Source: Desmodus rotundus (Eukaryota > Chordata > Mammalia > Chiroptera > Phyllostomidae). Taken from it: a stretch of DNA of 64,000 bases. The notes beneath the pieces are model-generated. The model had not been told where the DNA came from. It searched no databases and saw only the letters and a program-made list of their open reading frames with translations. The translations under genes and the position numbers were made by a program. How positions within the stretch are numbered: the first letter of the stretch is position 1; each line of letters begins with the position of its first letter. The stretch is taken from the NCBI RefSeq assembly GCF_022682495.2, contig NC_071396.1, forward strand, positions 55,052,022 through 55,116,021, read 5' to 3'. This document shows, one piece after another, positions 11,656-22,337 of this stretch.

Positions 11656-12288
11656 GCCTTACCAGTGACATTTGACAAATCTGATGATCTCCTCCTCTGG
11701 ATGCTTTTTTCACCTGGCATCTAGGACTCCACAATCATTTGGTCTTCCTCCCACCTCATTCACTGCTCCATCTCAGTTTCTTTTCCTGGTAATTCCTCAT
11801 CTTCTGTCTCTAAATGTTGGAGCATTTAGTTCTTGGCCCACTTTCCCATCTTCATGTACTTGGTACTTTTTGCTAGTGCTCTTTGCCAGCCTCGTGGCCA
11901 TAAGTGCATCCATAAAGCCAGCGGCCCCCTCAGGCAGTATGTCCTCAGAACCCAGTCTTGGATTCTAACTGCTTACTTGATAGCTCCTCTTGAATATATA
12001 ATCAATTTTTCAATCAAACCTGATGAACCCCAACTGAGGTCCTGATTGTGCCACCAAACCTGGATCTCCCGAATCTTCTCTACTGCTAGGCAAAAATGCT
12101 AGAAGTCATGCCACCCACTCTGTCTTTCACCTAAGCACACTGTTCCCTCCTCGGCCTTGTACTTGCTCCCCTCTGCCTGGAATGCCATTTCCTCAGATAG
12201 CGCCATGCCTCACTTTTTCACATTCTTTAGGTCTTTGTTCAAATGTCAGCATCTCAATATGGTCTTCCCTGACCATGATATTTAAAAA
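11656..12288 (+). mobile_element. L2 LINE, ORF2 end plus 3' region
   Basis: Late L2 sequence in sense orientation. The region near 12010-12080 ('gatgaaccccaactgaggtc') corresponds to the end of the L2 coding part. The 3' blocks follow: 'ctgcctggaatgcc' near 12174, 'gtctttgttcaaatgtcagc' near 12231 and 'tggtcttccctgaccatgat' near 12260. All frames are decayed. Confidence 0.75.
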
Positions 12289-12289
12289 G

Positions 12290-12505
12290 TGCGGACTCTG
12301 GAGTCAGACAGTCCAGATTTGAATCATGGCTCTGATACTCCTTAGCTAGTGCTCACTGAATCTTCTTTTTTAAAAAACACATCTTGGACTCATTTTGTTC
12401 ATCTTTAACATAAGGTTAATAATTCTCATCTTGTGGGAGTTTGTGAGGACTAAATGAATTAATATATGTATAGTTTTTAGACTGTCACTTATTATTATCA
12501 TTATT
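12290..12505 (+). mobile_element. MIR SINE
   Basis: Near full-length MIR (ancient tRNA-derived SINE). It starts with gcggactctggagtcagac, has the box-B-derived 'gatttgaatcatggctctg', then 'actcattttgttcatcttta', 'gagtttgtgaggactaaatg' and the 'ttattatcattattat' tail. It directly abuts the L2. Confidence 0.9.
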
Positions 12506-13672
12506 ATCCACTTAAAGTTAACAAGAAAATGATGTTATTAGAACAGGAAACATCGTTTCTGGTAATATGTATACCAAAGGGGATAAACAGAAGAATATGC
12601 CTTTTTCTGTAGCAAAAATTCTTCATAGACCAGAAGACCACTCTACTCATTGACTCTGCCCATGGCTAAATTTCTGATCAATTAGGTGCCTGTTCTTTCT
12701 TTCCAAGTCAATGAGCTAGGAGTATCCCCTGGGAAAGGGGTAAAATCAAAATTTTCTTATAATGTGATATTCAGTAAAGGTGACAAGAGCTTTCTTATCT
12801 TCCAGAAGAGATGCTGTAATTAAGAAAACCTCTGACATAAAAGTTAGCTACTCAAGATGTTCAAAATATGTATTTAAAGTGTAATTTTCTATTTGTTTCT
12901 CAAGGCAACAGACTGTGCTGCTTCTCACCAACAGGGAGGCTGTGTCTTTATAACCTCAAAGCAACCACTGATAAGAGAAACAAGACCACTGGTTTTATTT
13001 CAGATGCAAGCAATGATTTAGCCAAAATTGATTAAGTAAACTTAGTTATTTCCCTTATGTTTATGTTTTGCCATTGTAGAAACAAAAGAAAGACAGGAAG
13101 AGGCAAACTCCAAAACAACTCTTAATTTCTATTTTCTTTATTTAAAAAACAATTTAAGCTGTCAGTATGCTCACTTATACACATGCATACACCCACATAC
13201 ATTTTGGAAAACTGTGAAAGTTTACATGGATGAAACTTGATGGTGAAAACTGAATTGTGCCATCACATTGTTTTCATTATTTACTGCCTGCCTAAAAGGG
13301 GGATGGGCAATGGTGATGGCCACTGGAATGCACACCAGAGCAGAGGTCAATTTGGTGATTTTATCGTTGAACTCAATGGGAGAACACAGCTGTGAAGAAG
13401 GAGCAGGGACTAACTCCAATCGTAAACCTGTTTATGATGTCTGTCCATTTAACACAATTTATTTTATTTAGGTTGTATGTACGGTGTCATGCTGAGGAGA
13501 AATTAGTGGTTTCTCCAGCTTCTTTCTAAACCAGGTGGGCCATACCCTGCTACTAAATAAGTTGTTAACCCAGCAACTTCGCCACCCAAAGGTCCCCAAA
13601 ACACTAACCTCCTTGGAAATATTGGAGATTAATGTCCTCTGCCTGCTGAATAGCATAATCAGGTGGAAAGCC
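12506..13672. other. Unassigned sequence
   Basis: About 1.2 kb without a recognised repeat, gene or RNA. This is the flank into which the full-length L1 integrated. Confidence 0.45.
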
Positions 13673-13681
13673 AAAACCCTC
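13673..13681. repeat. Target-site duplication of the full-length L1, 5' side
   Basis: AAAACCCTC here recurs at 20822-20830, after the L1 poly(A) tail. Confidence 0.8.
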
Positions 13682-14348
13682 GATTGAGGGGGGAAGATGG
13701 CGGCAAGATAGGTGGGAGCCGAGTCCACGTCCCCTCAACACCAGTGAAACACCTAGCTGGTCTGAGGAACAGAGCGAACAGCAAATGGTATTTCAGCATA
13801 TATGAAGATCGGAGACCAAAGATAGAGGACATTGAAAGATCTGACGGTAAGAAGAGTGCTTAAGGACAATAAGGTTCCCGGGACCTGCATGGGGACCAGG
13901 GCACCTGAAGACCCAGCCCGGGTGCATGGTCTGCTGCAGGATTCTTGGGAGGAAGCCAGGATGGGTTGTGTGAGCAGCCAGGTGCTTGTTTGGACCAGGG
14001 GGGCTTGAATAGGAAGAATTTCTCAAAAGAAAAAGAAAATAGAGGCACTCAGCGGCTAGTTAGAGAACTCTCCACAGCAGCTGCTGCCTCTGGTGCCCCT
14101 CCCCCCTCAGCCCCAGGACTGTGAACGTGGGATAAGCAGCCCCAGCGCTCACCTGAACCCCGGTTGTGCGCACCCAGATTAGTGGACTGGGCACCCAAAC
14201 CTGAAACCTCGGGGGGGTATGCACCAGGAGCAGAGGCTAACTGCCCCACGCACAGGCTCAAAGCAGCAGACCAGCAGGCCATGCAACCCAGGCCCAAAGC
14301 AGCAGACTGGCTGATCAACGGCCTAGCTGCCTGTGAGCAACCACAACT

Positions 14349-14357
14349 AAAAGCACT
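14349..14357. repeat. Target-site duplication of the nested L1, 5' side
   Basis: AAAAGCACT is repeated at 14801-14809. Removing the insert and one copy restores a continuous 5' UTR reading ...aactaaaagcactggtctg. Confidence 0.85.
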
Positions 14358-14800
14358 TCAGCAAACGAGTGGATCCAAAAACTATGGTATATTTACACAA
14401 TGGAATTCTACACAGCACAGAGAAAGAAGGAGCTTATACTCTTTGCAACAGCATTGATAGACCTGGAGAGCATTGTATTAAGTGAAATAAGCCAGACGGT
14501 GAGGGACAAATACCATATGATCTCACCTTTAACTGGAACATAATCAACGGAAGAAAAAAGCAAACAAAATATAACCAGAGACATTGAAGTTAAGAACAAT
14601 CTATCAATGGGCAGGGGGGGAGTGGGGAGGGGACAGTGAGGAGAGGGGATTACAGGAACTACTATAAAGAACACATGGACAAAATCAAGGGGGAGGGTGA
14701 AAGTAGGGGAGGGAGGGTGTTCAGCTGGGGTGGGGTGGATAGATGGGGAGAAAAGGCACACAACTGTAATTGAATAACAATAAAAAATTAAAATTAAAAA
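14358..14800 (+). mobile_element. Nested 5'-truncated L1 3' end inside the L1 5' UTR
   Basis: The 443-bp insert begins with 'tcagcaaacgagtggatcc', which corresponds to position 20367 of the host element. It runs through the last 60 or so codons of ORF2, the G-rich 3' UTR and AATAAA to an A-tail. It is in the same orientation as its host and has its own 9-bp duplication. It must be younger than the host L1. The terminal ORF2 codons carry changes, so it is a dead tail. Confidence 0.93.
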
Positions 14801-14809
14801 AAAAGCACT
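14801..14809. repeat. Target-site duplication of the nested L1, 3' side
   Basis: Second copy of AAAAGCACT. It merges with the A-tail of the insert, so the exact left edge is ambiguous by a few A residues. Confidence 0.8.
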
Positions 14810-15251
14810 GGTCTGAACAACTCCTACCTAGCCCTTGCACACAGACCTGTGAAGGGCCTACTGGCTCTCTAGGATGAAGGCAGAACGCCCAGCAGAGGGC
14901 AGCTGCAGAACTAAGGGAGACTGCATTCCCCGAAAAGACTTGATCCAGTAGGGGGCTGAACTACCCCATAGCAGCACTGAGAGCCCCTAGCATCTACGAC
15001 AGCAAAGAGCAAGAAGGGGGAGTGTGAGTTGCCCCTAATTGCTACAACTCAAGGACAGTACAACTGCTGAACTAAAGGCCTAGTGGGGAGAAAGAGGACC
15101 CTAAAGAACTGGACTGGAGGCTGGACAACAGCAAAGAGTGTGACTCAGGAAGGGAGAAAAGTGAAACCAGTCCTTCCAACCACCCCCTCCCATTCCACAG
15201 AAAAGAAGACCAGCAGAACTAACCTGACCGATTTAAAGCCAGCAGAAGACA

Positions 15252-15536
15252 TATTTTTTTCCTCCTTTCTCCCTGAATTCCTTCTTCCTTTATGTACTTC
15301 TTTCTTTTTTACTCCTTCTTCCTTCCATTCTTTACCTTTTTTATTCCTTCTTCCTGCCTTCTTTTATTTATTGTTTTGTTTTAAATTTTGTTAAAATTCC
15401 TTCTGATCTTGCATCCGATCTTTCTTTATTCCTTCTACCTTCCTTCCTTTCCTTTTCTATTCCCTTTTTCCCTCCTTCTCTTCTCCTTTTTTTTTCTTTT
15501 CCTTTTTTTCTTCTCCCCTTTCCCTTTTTCCCACAG
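15252..15536 (+). repeat. Pyrimidine-rich tract before L1 ORF1
   Basis: About 285 bases of mostly C and T (cttcc, ttctttt and tcctt units), broken near 15362-15415 by a T/A-rich segment. It ends in tttttcccacaggtgag. The order polypyrimidine-CAG-G looks like a strong 3' splice site sitting 214 bases before the ORF1 start. On the minus strand it reads as a K/E-rich artefact frame. Confidence 0.85.
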
Positions 15537-15749
15537 GTGAGACAATAAAACCTGGAGTGCTGAAAAGACCAGAGTTAGACCGTGTTACACCCACAAACGT
15601 CAACTCAAGACCAGAGAGCACAGGAGATAACGGAGACAGCACCACTGAATCCCATTGGCATTCTACCATAGAGGTACATACCATAAACCCAGGGAGTTAG
15701 AATAGATCAATTTAAGAAGCAGAGTCTAACAGGAAGAGTCTCACAAACA

Positions 15750-16678
15750 ATGGGAAGACAAAGAAACAATCCCCAAATGAAAGGAAAGGAGGAAGCCTTA
15801 GAAAGAATGCTAACTTAAAATGAAGCAAGTCAACTATCAGATACTGAGTTCAAAGCAATGGTTATCAGGAAGGTCACTAGGCTCACTGAGATCACAGAGA
15901 ACTACCACAAATTACAGGGAAACTACAGTGAACTCATTAAAAACTATATCAGCATGAAAAAGAAAATAGAAACTATCAACAAGGGCCAAGAGGAAATGAA
16001 GAATACAATATCTGAATTGAAGAACACAGTAGAAGGAATTAAAAGCAGACTTGATGAAGCAGATGATTGGATCAGTGAGCTGGAGGACAAAGTAGAAAAA
16101 AACACCCAGAAAGAGCAAGAAAAGGAAAAGAGGCTCGGAAAGAATGAAGAGGGATTAAGGGAAATGCAGGACAACGTGAAACATAACAATATCTGTATAA
16201 TAGGAATACCAGAAGGAGAAGAAGAAGAGCAAGGGATAGAAAACCTGTTTGAAAAAGTAATGATGGAAAATTTCCCTAATCTGAGGGGAGAAAAAGTCAC
16301 CCAAATCCAGGAAACAGAGAGTCCCAAGCACGAAGAACACAAAGAGGCCCACTGCAAGACACATCATAATTAAAATGGCAAAATTCCAAGACAAAGAGGA
16401 TCTTAAAGGCAGCAAGGGAAAAACAGGAAGTAACATACAAGGGAGACCCAATAAGGTTAGCAACTGACTTCTCAATGGAAACGCTCCAAGCCAGAAGAGA
16501 ATGGCAAAAAATATTCCAAGTAATGAGAACCAGAGGCCTGCAACGAAGAATACTTTACCCAGCAAGGCTCTCAATCAAGATAGAAGGCCAAATAAGGAGT
16601 TTCCCAGACAAAAGAAGTCTAAAAGAATACACTTCCACCAAACCAGCACTGCAAGAGATGCTAAAGGGACTGCTTTAA
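15750..16678 (+). pseudogene. L1 ORF1 (RNA-binding chaperone), dead copy
   Basis: The start is MGRQRNNPQMKGKEEALERM at 15750. A TAA at 15816-15818 ends it after 22 codons; the same frame then reopens. The middle part (15858-16373) has the expected long coiled coil rich in K and E (IKSRLDEADDWISELEDKVE) and the start of the RRM-like domain (NNICIIGIPEGEEEEQG). Near 16315-16330 the frame shifts, and near 16400 two bases present in the minus-strand copy are missing. The C-terminal domain resumes in another frame at 16475 and ends in LQEMLKGLL at 16678. Three lesions therefore destroy it; the minus-strand copy does not share the two-base loss. Confidence 0.92.
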
Positions 16679-16730
16679 GGAAAGGAAGGAAAAGAGAAAG
16701 AGAGAGGAACACAGGTAGGAAAAACTGGCA

Positions 16731-19700
16731 ATGAATAACTACCTATCGATAATAACCTTAAATGAAAATGGATTAAATGCTCCAATCAAAAGACATAGAA
16801 TAGCTGAATGGATAAGAAAACATGACCCACACATATGCTGCCTACAAGAGACCCATCTCAGGACAAAAGACTTACACAGACTGAAAGTGAAGGGCTAGAA
16901 ATAAATTTTCCAAGCAAACGAACAGGGGAAAAAAAAAAAAAAAGCAGGGGTAGCAATACTCGTATCAGACAAAATAGACTTCAAAAGAAGGGCCATGAAG
17001 AGAGACCCAGAAGATCACTTCATAATACTTAAAGGAAGAATCCACCAAGAAGACATAAACATAGTAAATATATATGCACCCAACATAGGAGCACACAAAT
17101 ACATAAAGAAAATCTTGGAGGACTTCAAGAAAAATATTGACAGCAACACAATTATAGTAGGGGACTTTAACACCCCACTGTCAAAATGGACAGGTCTTCC
17201 AAACAAAATATCAAGAAGGATATTCTGTCACTTAACAATGTGCTAGATGAAACGGACTCAACTGATATATATAGAGCTTTTCATCAAAAAGAAGCAAAAT
17301 ACACATTCTTTTCAAATGCACATGGAACATTTTCAAAGATAGACCACATGATAGGACACAAAGCAAGCCTCAACAAATTCAAGAAAATTGAAATCATATC
17401 AAGCATTTTCTCTGACCACAAGGGACTGAAACTAGAAACCAACCCCAAGGGAAAAAACCCCAAACACTCAAAATCATGGAGACCGAATAGCATGTTATTA
17501 AACAATGAATGGGTCAAGAACAAGATTAGGGAAGAAATCAAAAACTTTCTGGAAACAAATGAAAATGAACTCACAACAACCCAAAACCTATGGGACACAG
17601 CAAAGGCAGTCCTGAGAGGGGAGTTCATAGCAATACAGGCCTACCTTAAAAAGATAGAAACATTTCAAACAAACAACCTAACCCTATGCCTACAAGAACT
17701 CGAGGAACAACAACAAAGACAGCCCAGAGCAAGCAGAAGGAAGGAAAAAACCAAGATCAGAGCAGAGTTAAATGACATAGAGACTAAAAGCACACTTCTA
17801 AGGACCAATGAATCCAGGAGCTAGTTCTTTGAAAAGATAAACAAAATCAACAAGCCCTTAAGCAGGCTCATCAAGAAAAAAAGAGAGAGGATGCAAATAA
17901 ACACAATTAGAAATGAAAGAGGAGAGATTACAACTGATACCACAGAAATACAAAGGATTGTAAGAAATTACTACGAAGAACTGTATGCCAAGAAATTTGA
18001 AAACCTAGGTGAAATGGACACATTTCTAGAAAAATATAATCTTCCAAAACTGAATCAAGAAGAAGCAGAAAACCTGAACAGACCAATAACAGCAGACGAA
18101 ATCGAAGCAGTCATCAAAAGATTCCCAACACACAAAGCCCTGGACCAGATAGTTTCACAGGAGAATACTACAAAGCGTTTAAGGAAGAGCTAACCCCTAT
18201 CCTTCACAGACTATTTGAAAAATCCAAACTGATGGAAGACTCCCCAACTCTTTTTATGAAGCCAGCATAATCCTAATCCCAAAACCAGATAAAGACACAA
18301 TGAATAAAGAAAACTTCATGCCAATATCACCTATGAACAGAGACGCTAAAATTCTCAACAAAATATTGGCAAACCATACCCAGCAATATATTAAAAAATC
18401 ATACACCATGACCAAGTGGGATTCATCCCAGGGATGCAAGCATGGTACAATATTCGAAAATCAATAACCATAATACATCAAATCAACAACAGCAAAGACA
18501 AAAATCACATGATCATATCAATAGATGTGGAAAAAGCATTTGATAAGATACAGCACCCATTTCTGATAAAAACACTCAGCAAAGAGGGAATGAGGAGAGT
18601 ATTCCTCACCATAATAAAGGCCATATATGAGAGACCTACAGCCAACATCATACTCAATGGACAAAACCTTAGAGCTTTCCCACTCAGATCAGGAACAAGA
18701 CAAGGATGCTCTCTCTCACCACTCCTATTCAACACAGTATTGGAAGTCCTAGCCACAGCAATCAGACAAGGAAAAGAAATAAAATGCATCCAAATTGGAA
18801 AGGAGGATATGAAACTGTCACTGTTTGCAAATGACATGATAGTGTACATGGAAAATTCTATGGACTGCACCAAAAAACTACTAGACCTAATAAATGAATT
18901 TGGCAAAACAGCTAGATACAAAGTCAATACTCAGAAATCAAAGGCATTCCTGTATAGCAACAACGAAACTGAAGAAAAAGAAATCAGGAAAAAAAATCCC
19001 ATTTGATAGAGCAACAAGAAAAATAAAGTACCTAAGAATAAACCTAACCAAGGAGGTACAAGACCTGTACTCAGAGAACTACACAACAGTGCAGAAAGAA
19101 ATTAAGGAAGACACAAACAAATGGAAGCATGTACCATGCTCATGGATGGGAAGAATTAACATCATCAAAATGGCCATACTACCCAAGGCAATTTATAGAT
19201 TCAATGCAATCCCTATTAGAGTAACCATGACATTTTTCACGGATATGGAACAAACATTTCAGAAATTCATATGGAACCATAAATGACCCCGAATAGCTGC
19301 AGCAATTTTTAGAAAGAAGAACAAAGTAGGAGGGATCACAATACCTGATATCAAACTGTATTAAAAGGCCACTGTAATCAAAACAGCCTGGTACTGGCAT
19401 AAAAACAGGTACATAGACCAATGGAACAGAACAGAGAGCCCAGAAATAAACTCAAGTTTTTATGGTCAATTAATATTTGACAAAGGAGGCAGGAGCATAA
19501 AATGGAGCAAAAACAGCCTCTTCAACCCGTGGTGTTGGGAGATGTGGACAGCTATGTGCAAAAAAATGAAACTCGATCACCAACTTATGCCATACACAAA
19601 AATAAACTCAAGATTGATAAAAGACTTAAATATAAGTCGTAACACCATAAAAGTCCTCGAGGAAAACATTGGCAGGAAAATCTCAGACATTCCACGCAGC

Positions 19701-20552
19701 AACATCCTCACAGATACGTGCCCTATTAAAAGGGATATAAGGGAAAGAATAAACAAATGGAACCTCATCAAAATAAAAAGCTTCTGCATGGCTAAAGAAA
19801 AAAGCACTAAATTACAGAGAGAACCAACTGTGTGGGAAAACATATTTGCCCATGATACCTCTGACAAGGGCCTGATCTCCAAAATATATAAAGAACTCAC
19901 ATGACTCCACTCCAGGAAGACAAACAACCCAATTCAAAAATGGGCAAAGGACTTGAACAGACACTTCTCCAAGGAAGACATACAGAGGGCCCAGAGACAT
20001 GTGAAAAGATGCTCAGCATCACTAGCCATCAGAGAGATGCAAATTAAAACCACAATGAGGTACCATCTCACACCAGTCAGAGTGGCCAACATAAACAAAT
20101 CCACAAACAAATGTTGGAGAGGATGCAGAGAACAGGGAACCCTAGTGCATTGTTGGTGGGAATGCAGACTGGTGAGGCCACTGTGGAAAACAATATGGAA
20201 TTTCCTCAGAAAACTAAAAATGGAACTTCCCTTTGACCCAGCAATTCCGCTGCTGGGATTATACCCCAAGAACCCTGAAACACCAATCCAAAAGAACCAG
20301 TGCACCCCAATGTTTATAAAAGCACATTTTACAATAGCCAAGTACTGGAAAGGACCTAAGTGTCCATCAGCAAATGAGTGGATCCAAAAACTAATGTATA
20401 TTTTCACAATGGAATTCTACACAGCACAGAGAAAGAAGGAGCTTATACCCTTTGCAACAGCATGGATGGAACTGGAGAGCATTATGCTAAGTGAAATAAG
20501 CCAGACTCTGAGGGGCAAATACCATATGATCTCACCTTTAACTGGAACATAA
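16731..20552 (+). pseudogene. L1 ORF2 (endonuclease/reverse transcriptase), dead copy
   Basis: ORF2p nicks target DNA and reverse-transcribes L1 RNA. It starts MNNYLSIITLNENGLNAP at 16731. The endonuclease part is ended by TAG (16896-16898) and TAA (16902-16904). A one-base loss near 17181-17187 shifts the frame. A TAG sits at 17822-17824, and further one-base losses lie near 18131-18140, 18216-18223 and 18390-18400. The reverse-transcriptase core is open from 18416 to 19006, but the catalytic FADD motif reads FAND (AAT at 18830-18832). A TGA at 19902-19904 precedes the C-terminal cysteine motif C-x3-C-x7-H-x4-C (near 20110-20165). The frame ends MISPLTGT at 20552. Confidence 0.95.
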
Positions 20553-20821
20553 TCAATAGAAGAAAAAAGCAAACGAAATATAACCAGAGACATTGAAGTT
20601 AAGAACAATTTGACACTGGTCAGGGGGAAGTGGGGAGGGGACAGTGAGGAGAGCGGATTACAGGGACTACTATAAAGGACACATGGACAAAATCAAGGGG
20701 GAGGTTGGAGGTGGGAGAGGGAGGGTGTTTAGGCTGGGGTGGGGTGGCGGGATGAGGAAAAAAGGCACACAACTGTAATTGAATAACAATAAAAAATTGA
20801 AATTAAAAAGAAAAGAAAACG
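20553..20821 (+). terminator. L1 3' UTR with G-rich tract and polyadenylation signal
   Basis: Several G-runs (gggggaag, gggagggag, ggctggggtggggtgg) between about 20620 and 20755 could form a G-quadruplex, a common trait of L1 3' UTRs. AATAAA lies at about 20788-20793, followed by an A-rich tail with g interruptions. Confidence 0.88.
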
Positions 20822-20830
20822 AAAACCCTC
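20822..20830. repeat. Target-site duplication of the full-length L1, 3' side
   Basis: Second copy of AAAACCCTC. It follows the A-rich tail after a single g. Confidence 0.8.
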
Positions 20831-21204
20831 ATTTGTTTCATGGCTTTAATGCATTACTTAAAACATAGATGAAAATTCTCCTAAATAAGAGGAAAATAGC
20901 TCTTTCTAAAAGCTTATTTATATACAATGTTTTATTTTAACCTTCTTTGTATTTGAGCATTTATTTCAGTTTTGTGAAGTTTGTGAGTATTGCTATTTCC
21001 ATCTAGCAATACAGAGGCACAATTGATTAAATAGTGATTAATTCTTAAAGCAAACCTGAGGTGTGTGTACTGCTGTCTCTCAATTTTTCCTTGTCTAAAT
21101 TTTAATTTATAAATCCCATTGGAGGGGGTTTGAACTGCTTAACATAGTTCCTAATGAAAGTCCTCTCACATATCTGGCCTTGCTTAATGCTTTTGTTTCT
21201 AATG
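20831..21204. other. Unassigned sequence
   Basis: AT-rich flank of the L1 with no family recognised. Confidence 0.4.
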
Positions 21205-21745
21205 AGTTTTGATTCCTATTTTTTACCCTGCATTTATTATTTTTAATTCTCAATTGTATTTTTTCCTTTATCATTCGCCCCCTTTATACTCCTCTCCCTC
21301 CCCCACTATCCCCACACTGTTGTCCATGTTCATGAGTCCTTTTTTCCTTTTTATTCATTCCCTCCACCCCTTAATGTCCCCCCACCCCCAGAGCTGTCAG
21401 CCTGCTCTGCATCTATGAGTCTGCCTCTATTTTGCTTGTTAGTTCAGTTTATGCGTTCAATTCCACAAATGACTGAAATCATATGGTATTTGTCTTTCTC
21501 TGATGGGCTTATTTCACTTAGCATAATGTTCTCCAGGTTCATCCATACTGTCACGAAGGGTAAAATTTTCTTCTTTTCTATGGCCAAGGAGTATTCCACT
21601 ATGTAAATATCCCATAGTTGTTTTATCCAGTCATCTACAGAGAGGCAGGTGGGCTGCTTCCATATCTTTGTGGTTGTAAATAATGCTGCAATGAACATAA
21701 GAGTGTTTATGTTCTTTTGAATTAGTGTTTTGGGTTTCTTCAGAA
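21205..21745 (-). mobile_element. Older L1 3' end (L1MA-like)
   Basis: The minus strand still encodes the last 84 codons of an L1 ORF2 (21444-21698): MFIAALFTTTKIWKQPTCLS, then IVEYSLAIEKKKILPFVTVW and ENIMLSEISPSEKDKYHMIS. The 3' UTR is C-rich on the plus strand. Wording differs from the young bat L1 (EYSLAIEKK versus the EFYTAQRKK type), so it belongs to an older subfamily. The 5' edge is truncated within ORF2. Confidence 0.85.
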
Positions 21746-22011
21746 ATAATTCATTTAATTATATAGCAAGTGCTTTTTGAACATCGATTTTGCATGAGAT
21801 GCTCTGCTCAGTAGAGAAAGGGAATTATAGGGGACTGGGGGTCACAGAGGTTACTTCTTTATAAAGCAAAGTAGAAAAGCTCACATCAGCTGTTCTGCTT
21901 TTGGTGGTTTTACAATGTGTGTGTGCTTGTGTGTGTGTGTGTATAATAATCCCTTATAATGGTAGGCTGTGATCATAGGCTCTACAGACCTATAAGGCAG
22001 GTTACACAGTA
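21746..22011. other. Unassigned sequence with a (GT)n tract
   Basis: A (GT)n microsatellite lies at 21916-21943, interrupted by a single ct. Nothing else recognised. Confidence 0.6.
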
Positions 22012-22140
22012 TAAATTCATTCATTTAACACTTATTTGTTAAGTATCTACTGTGTGCCAAACAGAGTTCTAGACACTGAGAATGCAGCAGTAAAGAAACA
22101 TAAAATGTTCTGTTCTGTGGAATTTACATCACAGTTCACA
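22012..22140 (-). mobile_element. L2 LINE 3' terminus
   Basis: Antisense L2 end: 'cattcatttaacacttattt', then 'actgtgtgccaaacagagtt', 'ctagacactgagaatgcagc' and a 'gtggaatttacatc' block. Confidence 0.75.
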
Positions 22141-22337
22141 TTAGCTTTACTCCAAACACACCTAACGGCTACATTCCAGCCTAGAGTTTACACATGTAGA
22201 GGATGCCTAAAATGATCTACAAACCAAGATGCTGAATAAATCTCAGCCCCTTTTCATTCCATCTTAAGAACCTAAAATCTACTTGGAGAGCAAAATCTTC
22301 AGGCAGAGGGTTTAGTAGCTTTAGTAATGCTAAAAAA
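22141..22337. other. Unassigned sequence
   Basis: No family recognised. Confidence 0.4.

Larger units (their letters stand above)
13682..15749 (+). promoter_or_regulatory. L1 5' UTR / internal promoter region
   Basis: GC-richer than its surroundings, with many agcag and ccagg words and no coding frame. In L1 elements this region holds the internal Pol II promoter that starts transcription at base 1. The promoter role is known for the family, not visible here. It is interrupted by a nested L1 3' end and followed by a pyrimidine-rich tract just before ORF1. Small open frames here, on either strand, have no recognisable motif. Confidence 0.8.
13682..20821 (+). mobile_element. Full-length, dead L1 retrotransposon
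   Basis: Complete element in sense orientation. It has a 5' end with the L1 signature gaagatggcggcaag, a 5' UTR of about 2.07 kb (452 bp of which is a nested L1 insertion and its extra target copy), ORF1, a 52-base spacer, ORF2, a G-rich 3' UTR, AATAAA and an A-rich tail, all flanked by a 9-bp duplication. Without the nested insertion it is about 6.7 kb. Both frames carry multiple stops and shifts, so it is not mobile. It shares six ORF2 lesions with the minus-strand copy at 5.6-10.1 kb. Confidence 0.97.

Noticed and set aside
15252..15536. CRISPR-like or tandem repeat array
   Set aside because: Irregular pyrimidine tract inside an L1 5' UTR, with no fixed repeat unit or spacers; the DNA is eukaryotic.
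17186..17824. 212-codon plus frame, one of the longest in the window
   Set aside because: It is a segment of L1 ORF2 between two lesions (a frameshift and a shared TAG).
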